Virus record (IMG/VR): IMGVR_UViG_3300032308_000261
Span: 1-36,753 of that record
DNA length: 36,753 nucleotides
Strand: one strand, 5' to 3'
From: a virus
Of this stretch, positions 33,910-36,753 are shown in pieces (the first letter of the stretch is position 1; each line of letters begins with the position of its first letter). The notes under the pieces were generated by a model. The model was not told where the DNA came from. It saw only the letters and a program-made list of their open reading frames with translations, and made no database searches. Made by a program: the position numbers and the translations under genes.

Positions 33910-34326
33910 ATGTCCAGTGAAAATCCTCATGCTAAATTTGTCCGTTTAAAGACCGGCGATGATGTGATATGTGAATTGGTAACAACTGAAACGAATGAGG
34001 AGTCTTGGTATACTTTAGTTAATCCTTTGAAGGTAACATATGTTCCATCGGAATATGGTTACCTTCAAATTGCTTTTATGCCTTGGGTGTTTCCTAAGAT
34101 ATGTGATATCCAAGAATTTGATGTAGTGGAAGATGATGTTCTCTTTATAGCCGATGTGACTGAAAAGATGAACGGCTACTACTGGGAGAACTTACATACA
34201 TATATTAAGGAGTCATGTGAACCGGAACAGCCCACAGAGGAAGAAACTGGCATGACCAAGGAAGAAGAATTAGAAATGTATAACAAGATCATGGAACAAT
34301 TAGGAAATAAAAGGACATTCCACTGA
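33910..34326 (+). CDS. Conserved Sm-like (Lsm/Hfq-type) phage protein
   Basis: 138 residues. KFVRLKTGDDVICELVTTET, YTLVNPLKVTYVPSEYGYLQ, MPWVFPKICDIQEFDV, DDVLFIADVTEKMNGYYWE (separate segments) follow the beta-strand pattern of a small conserved protein of T4-like phages, with a start resembling Sm/Lsm domains (LKTGxDVI). The C-terminal tail is acidic. RNA binding is inference from the fold resemblance. It overlaps the next gene by one base. Confidence 0.7.
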   Translation: MSSENPHAKFVRLKTGDDVICELVTTETNEESWYTLVNPLKVTYVPSEYGYLQIAFMPWVFPKICDIQEFDVVEDDVLFIADVTEKMNGYYWENLHTYIKESCEPEQPTEEETGMTKEEELEMYNKIMEQLGNKRTFH

Positions 34327-34625
34327 TGGCAACTAAAGACACGAATGAGTATCTATCTTTTGATGATGCCGAACTTACCAATGACTTTGGGTTTTCATTT
34401 GGTAGTGAAGATGAAATTGTTGCAGAAGCTATAGCACCGGCTTCGGATGAAATATCAGATTTGAAAAAGAGATTAGAGGCGGTAAGGAAGATATACTTGC
34501 CTTTACTACAGAACTTATCTAAAAACTCCGATCAGCCTATTATCAAATGGCCGGACCGTGGTCCTGTGCTTAAAAAGCATATTGATAAACTGATGCTTCT
34601 CACGGACCCGGCGTTCAAGTCTTAG
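34326..34625 (+). CDS. Conserved T4-like small protein
   Basis: 99 residues. Acidic N-terminal half, then a helical motif KKRLEAVRKIYLPLLQNLSK, IKWPDRGPVLKKHIDKLM. This WP-x-R motif with I/L-x-PLL-x-NL is seen in small proteins near gene 55 and uvsW in T4-like phages, function unknown to me. It overlaps the previous gene by one base and is the last gene before the 183-base non-coding gap. Confidence 0.7.
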   Translation: MATKDTNEYLSFDDAELTNDFGFSFGSEDEIVAEAIAPASDEISDLKKRLEAVRKIYLPLLQNLSKNSDQPIIKWPDRGPVLKKHIDKLMLLTDPAFKS

Positions 34626-34630
34626 TGTTG

Positions 34631-34645
34631 CCGTGCTTCGCACGG
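34631..34645 (+). other. Hairpin after the late-type operon end
   Basis: CCGTGC TTC GCACGG, a 6-bp GC-rich stem 5 bases after the upstream stop. Possible factor-dependent terminator or mRNA 3' end stabiliser; no T-run. Confidence 0.45.
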
Positions 34646-34755
34646 TCTCGCTTCGCTCGACTTGGAGCATTTGATAGGATTAAATTCAATCTTGGCTGGT
34701 GGAGCGGAGCACATTATACACACAATAACAGGACCTTGTCAAGGGCTAAAATAGG

Positions 34756-34784
34756 TTGACATGTAACTTTTTTTGATGTATAAT
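34756..34784 (+). promoter_or_regulatory. Perfect sigma70 promoter for gp55
   Basis: TTGACA at 34756-34761, 17-base spacer containing a T7 run, TATAAT at 34779-34784. The expected start is near 34791, about 18 bases before the gp55 ATG. Confidence 0.9.
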
Positions 34785-34808
34785 GTCTAATCTAATTAGA
34801 AGAGGTTT

Positions 34809-35393
34809 ATGATGACAGATAAGAAGAAAAAGAAGAACCATTACGTTGACAACGAAAAGTTCTTGGCTGAGATTAAAGTTTATAAGAAACATTGTAGAGA
34901 TGCGGCTGTAGAAGGTCGTGAGAAGCCTAGAATTTCAGAATATATTGGCAAGTGTATATATCTGATTGCCGAAAACCTGTCACATAAGCCTCGTTTTATC
35001 AACTATTCATTCCGTGATGAATTGGTATCGGATGCTATTGAAAATTGTTTCCTTTACTTTGATAATTTTGATGATGAAAAGTATAGTAATCCTTTTGCTT
35101 ACTTTACTCAGATCATCTACTACGCCTTCCATCGTCGTATTTCCAAAGAAGAAAAGAACCGATATATAATGTATAAGAAGTTCCAAGAGTCTGTTTTGGA
35201 TACCTCTGATGTTTCTTTGATGATTGATTCCGACGACAACCACTTGATTTCTACCACGATGTATGATAACCTTAATGAGTTCATTAGGAAGTTTGAAAAG
35301 AGAGAAGCGGAAAAGAAAGAGAAGCGTAAACAAGCTAAAGAAGGGCTAGAAAAGTTTGTAGGAGAAGATGATGAAGGAAGAGAACCAATTTGA
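34809..35393 (+). CDS. gp55: Late transcription sigma factor gp55
   Basis: 194 residues (T4: 185). Lys-rich start, then ISEYIGKCIYLIAENLSHKP, FINYSFRDELVSDAIENCFL and YSNPFAYFTQIIYYAFHRRI, which resemble sigma region 2 and mark gp55. Two ATGs (34809, 34812) follow AGAGG; spacing slightly favours 34812. It directs host RNA polymerase to TATAAATA-type late promoters, present ten times in this window. Made from a host sigma70 promoter, as a factor needed before late transcription should be. The stop overlaps the next gene by 26 bases. Confidence 0.94.
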   Translation: MMTDKKKKKNHYVDNEKFLAEIKVYKKHCRDAAVEGREKPRISEYIGKCIYLIAENLSHKPRFINYSFRDELVSDAIENCFLYFDNFDDEKYSNPFAYFTQIIYYAFHRRISKEEKNRYIMYKKFQESVLDTSDVSLMIDSDDNHLISTTMYDNLNEFIRKFEKREAEKKEKRKQAKEGLEKFVGEDDEGREPI

Positions 35394-35574
35394 AATACCG
35401 TTTCAGGTACAGACGTTGATAACAACATTGAGAGATAATAGAGAAAGAGTCCATGTTCGTGGAAACTATCGTATGCGCCTGGAAGGTATACGCAAGGCTA
35501 TCGATAAAGCTCTTTTGGATTATGATACTGAAATGGGAACACCTCAGGTGATTAAACGTAGGAAAACGTCATGA
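35368..35574 (+). CDS. Small hypothetical protein after gp55
   Basis: 68 residues, rich in Arg/Lys/Glu. Starts at ATG (35368; a second ATG follows) after GGAG and overlaps gp55 by 26 bases. No motif recognised; a helix-rich basic middle (RGNYRMRLEGIRKAIDKALL) could bind nucleic acid. It is coupled to the next small gene by a 4-base ATGA overlap. Confidence 0.6.
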   Translation: MMKEENQFEIPFQVQTLITTLRDNRERVHVRGNYRMRLEGIRKAIDKALLDYDTEMGTPQVIKRRKTS

Positions 35575-35756
35575 CCGATATTGATGATTTTGTTTCCGAG
35601 ATTGATCAGAGTATTGAGTGGTTCTGTGACAAGGTGGTAGAACCTGTTCCTATGAATGATGCGGATAGAGATAAGATTATGAAACGTATGATTAGTTTAG
35701 GCTGGCTGAGGCAATCGGAATATGAGACGTATAAAGTCGCTACTAAAGAAGATTGA
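35571..35756 (+). CDS. Small hypothetical protein
   Basis: 61 residues, acidic, helical (DDFVSEIDQSIEWFCDKVV ... DKIMKRMISLGWLRQSEYE). The ATG overlaps the preceding stop as ATGA. No function recognised. Compact spacing and coupling support a real gene. Confidence 0.55.
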   Translation: MTDIDDFVSEIDQSIEWFCDKVVEPVPMNDADRDKIMKRMISLGWLRQSEYETYKVATKED

Positions 35757-35769
35757 TGAAATTATCTTT

Positions 35770-35826
35770 ATGATTGTAACAGTTACAACCAATTTGATTA
35801 GAGAATTTCGTGATCGTAAGTCATAA
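35770..35826 (+). other. Possible 18-residue leader ORF
   Basis: ATG at 35770 reads 18 codons and stops at 35826, overlapping the GTG start of the next gene. No good ribosome site. It spans the dyad at 35774-35788. It may be chance. Confidence 0.2.
35774..35788. promoter_or_regulatory. Dyad TTGTAACAGTTACAA, operator-like
   Basis: Perfect 7-bp inverted repeat around one central base, 22 bases before the oxygenase start. It is compact enough for a repressor dimer site; as RNA the one-base loop is too tight for all pairs. Confidence 0.35.
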
Positions 35827-36430
35827 GAAGCATGATAAGGCCTCTTTTATGCTATTTGAGGATGTTTTCAATACCATTGAATTGAAACACATCTGGCAAG
35901 AAGCCATGTTCCTTTGTCATGAACGTAAGTTCTCTGGTCCTTCGGTAACAGGATCAGCCATTGAAGATAATGAGTTTATAAAGAATAACAAAGGAATATG
36001 GTTAGATAAGTTATATTCAGATCGAAAAATTTCAAATTATCTATCATTGTATAGGAAACCTTTTGATAGTATTCTAGATCAAAAGGACAAACTTATAGAT
36101 ATAGACTTTAATATGAAACTATTCTATCTCACCAGTGCTGATGTTACTTTGTTAAGCTATTATGAAGATTCTGATTACTATAAAAGTCATACCGATAATT
36201 CTTGTTATACATACATTTTTTGGCTGTTTAGGGAACCAAAACTGTTTTCCGGTGGTGATCTGGTATTTCCTGAACTCGATCTGACCATTAATGTTAAGAG
36301 TAACATGGCTATTTTATTTCCTTCCTGGCTCGATCATAAGGTTGACAATGTATCCATATGTGATACCATAGAGAAGTTTAATTGTAATGGACGGTTTTCG
36401 TTCACAACATTCTTTAAGATAGAGGATTGA
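35810..36430 (+). CDS. 2-oxoglutarate/Fe(II)-dependent oxygenase
   Basis: 206 residues from a GTG start (35810); an ATG at 35849 is an alternative with no better ribosome site. Iron ligands: His127-x-Asp129 (SHTDNS) and His176 (SWLDHKV). The 2-oxoglutarate carboxylate is probably held by Arg195 (NGRFSFTTFF). FSGGDLVFPE is the prolyl-4-hydroxylase-like GGxLxF pattern. T4-like marine phages often carry such enzymes; substrates are mostly unknown (protein hydroxylation is one option). It lies between gp55 and gp47. Confidence 0.88.
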   Translation: MIVSHKKHDKASFMLFEDVFNTIELKHIWQEAMFLCHERKFSGPSVTGSAIEDNEFIKNNKGIWLDKLYSDRKISNYLSLYRKPFDSILDQKDKLIDIDFNMKLFYLTSADVTLLSYYEDSDYYKSHTDNSCYTYIFWLFREPKLFSGGDLVFPELDLTINVKSNMAILFPSWLDHKVDNVSICDTIEKFNCNGRFSFTTFFKIED

Positions 36431-36432
36431 TT

Positions 36433-36753
36433 ATGGCACTGATTGCTATGCCTACTGATACACATGCCGGTGTTCGCAATGATAATCCAGCCTTTCATGT
36501 GTATCAAAAGAAATGTTGGAAATGGTTCTTTGATAATATTGATGCAAACAATATCAAACATGTTATTCATCTTGGTGATATCTATGACCGTCGCAAGTAT
36601 GTGAACTTCATGTCAGCAATGCGGCTCCGGGAAGATTTCTTTGAACCATTAGCGGAGAGAAACATTGAGACCCATATTATCGTTGGTAATCACGATATGT
36701 ATTATAAGGATACTCACGTGGTCAACGCCCTGGAGGAAGTTGTTCGTGGGCGA
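36433..36753 (+). CDS. gp47: gp47 recombination nuclease subunit (SbcD/Mre11-like), N-terminal part
   Basis: The frame runs off the window; 107 residues are visible. Metallophosphoesterase motifs appear in order: DTHAG at 9-13 (D-x-H), GDIYDRR at 48-54 and GNHD at 85-88. With gp46 it forms the Mre11/Rad50-type complex that resects DNA ends for recombination-dependent replication. It follows the oxygenase by 2 bases with AGAGGA upstream of the ATG. Length and the rest cannot be judged. Confidence 0.92.
   Translation, partial: MALIAMPTDTHAGVRNDNPAFHVYQKKCWKWFFDNIDANNIKHVIHLGDIYDRRKYVNFMSAMRLREDFFEPLAERNIETHIIVGNHDMYYKDTHVVNALEEVVRGR

Larger units (their letters stand above)
34626..34808 (+). 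other. Non-coding gap with hairpin and promoter
   Basis: The longest gene-free stretch here. It holds a hairpin CCGTGC, loop TTC, GCACGG (34631-34645) without a T-run, a short GC-richer piece (to about 34665) unlike the surroundings, and a perfect sigma70 promoter. No ORF of note on either strand. Confidence 0.7.

Noticed and set aside
33530-33910. Open + frame overlapping the end of uvsW, with a Lys/Arg-rich tail ending one base into the next ATG
   Set aside because: Most of it is a shadow of the conserved helicase C-terminus; no ribosome site or conserved start could be found. The TAATG junction is probably chance.
1-36753. tRNA genes, homing endonucleases, insertion sequences
   Set aside because: None of the recognisable cloverleaf, GIY-YIG/HNH or transposase patterns was seen by eye; a tRNA scan would settle the tRNA point.

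Overview
The window is a late-gene segment of a T4-like contractile-tailed phage (Caudoviricetes, myovirus morphology). Nearly all genes are on the + strand, tightly packed and often overlapping by 1 to 20 bases. Gene order and protein motifs follow the T4/cyanophage pattern: gp13-14-15-16-17-18-19-20, prohead core genes, gp21-22-23, gp3, UvsY, UvsW, gp55, gp47. The host cannot be read from the sequence. The fibre architecture and small conserved proteins look most like marine T4-like phages (cyanophage or alphaproteobacterial phage type). I see no tRNA, integrase, transposon or CRISPR, and no gene-free stretch longer than about 185 bases.

Layout: (1) 1-10446, a tail-fibre locus with five fibre or adhesin genes (the first cut by the window edge) interleaved with three small, probably accessory, proteins. 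The fibres share swapped modules. One ends in a C1q-like head and one in a self-cleaving peptidase S74 chaperone. (2) 10486-14412, a four-gene accessory cassette: a small tail-type protein ending in a 12-cysteine Xaa-Cys repeat, a radical SAM/SPASM maturase, an unrecognised 262-residue protein and a NodU/TobZ-family carbamoyltransferase. (3) 14481-22242, neck, terminase, sheath and tube. (4) 22305-31281, portal, prohead core, protease, scaffold and major capsid protein, closed by a clear intrinsic terminator. (5) 31366-36753, gp3, recombination genes uvsY/uvsW, conserved small proteins, late sigma factor gp55, a 2-oxoglutarate/Fe(II) oxygenase and the start of gp47.

Regulation is readable. 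Ten intergenic copies of a TAAATA-core element (exactly TATAAATA before the capsid gene) sit 19 to 56 bases upstream of structural genes, as expected for T4-type late promoters read by gp55. Two perfect host sigma70 promoters (TTGACA, 17-base spacer, TATAAT) precede uvsY and gp55 instead. Hairpins lie in the leaders of the sheath, portal and capsid genes.

The best candidate for an undescribed system is the cassette at 10486-14412. A repeat-Cys protein that otherwise looks like a virion tip/fibre component is followed by translationally coupled enzymes of two post-translational or small-molecule modification families. I propose a phage-encoded modification pathway for a tail-tip protein. The substrate and chemistry are inference.
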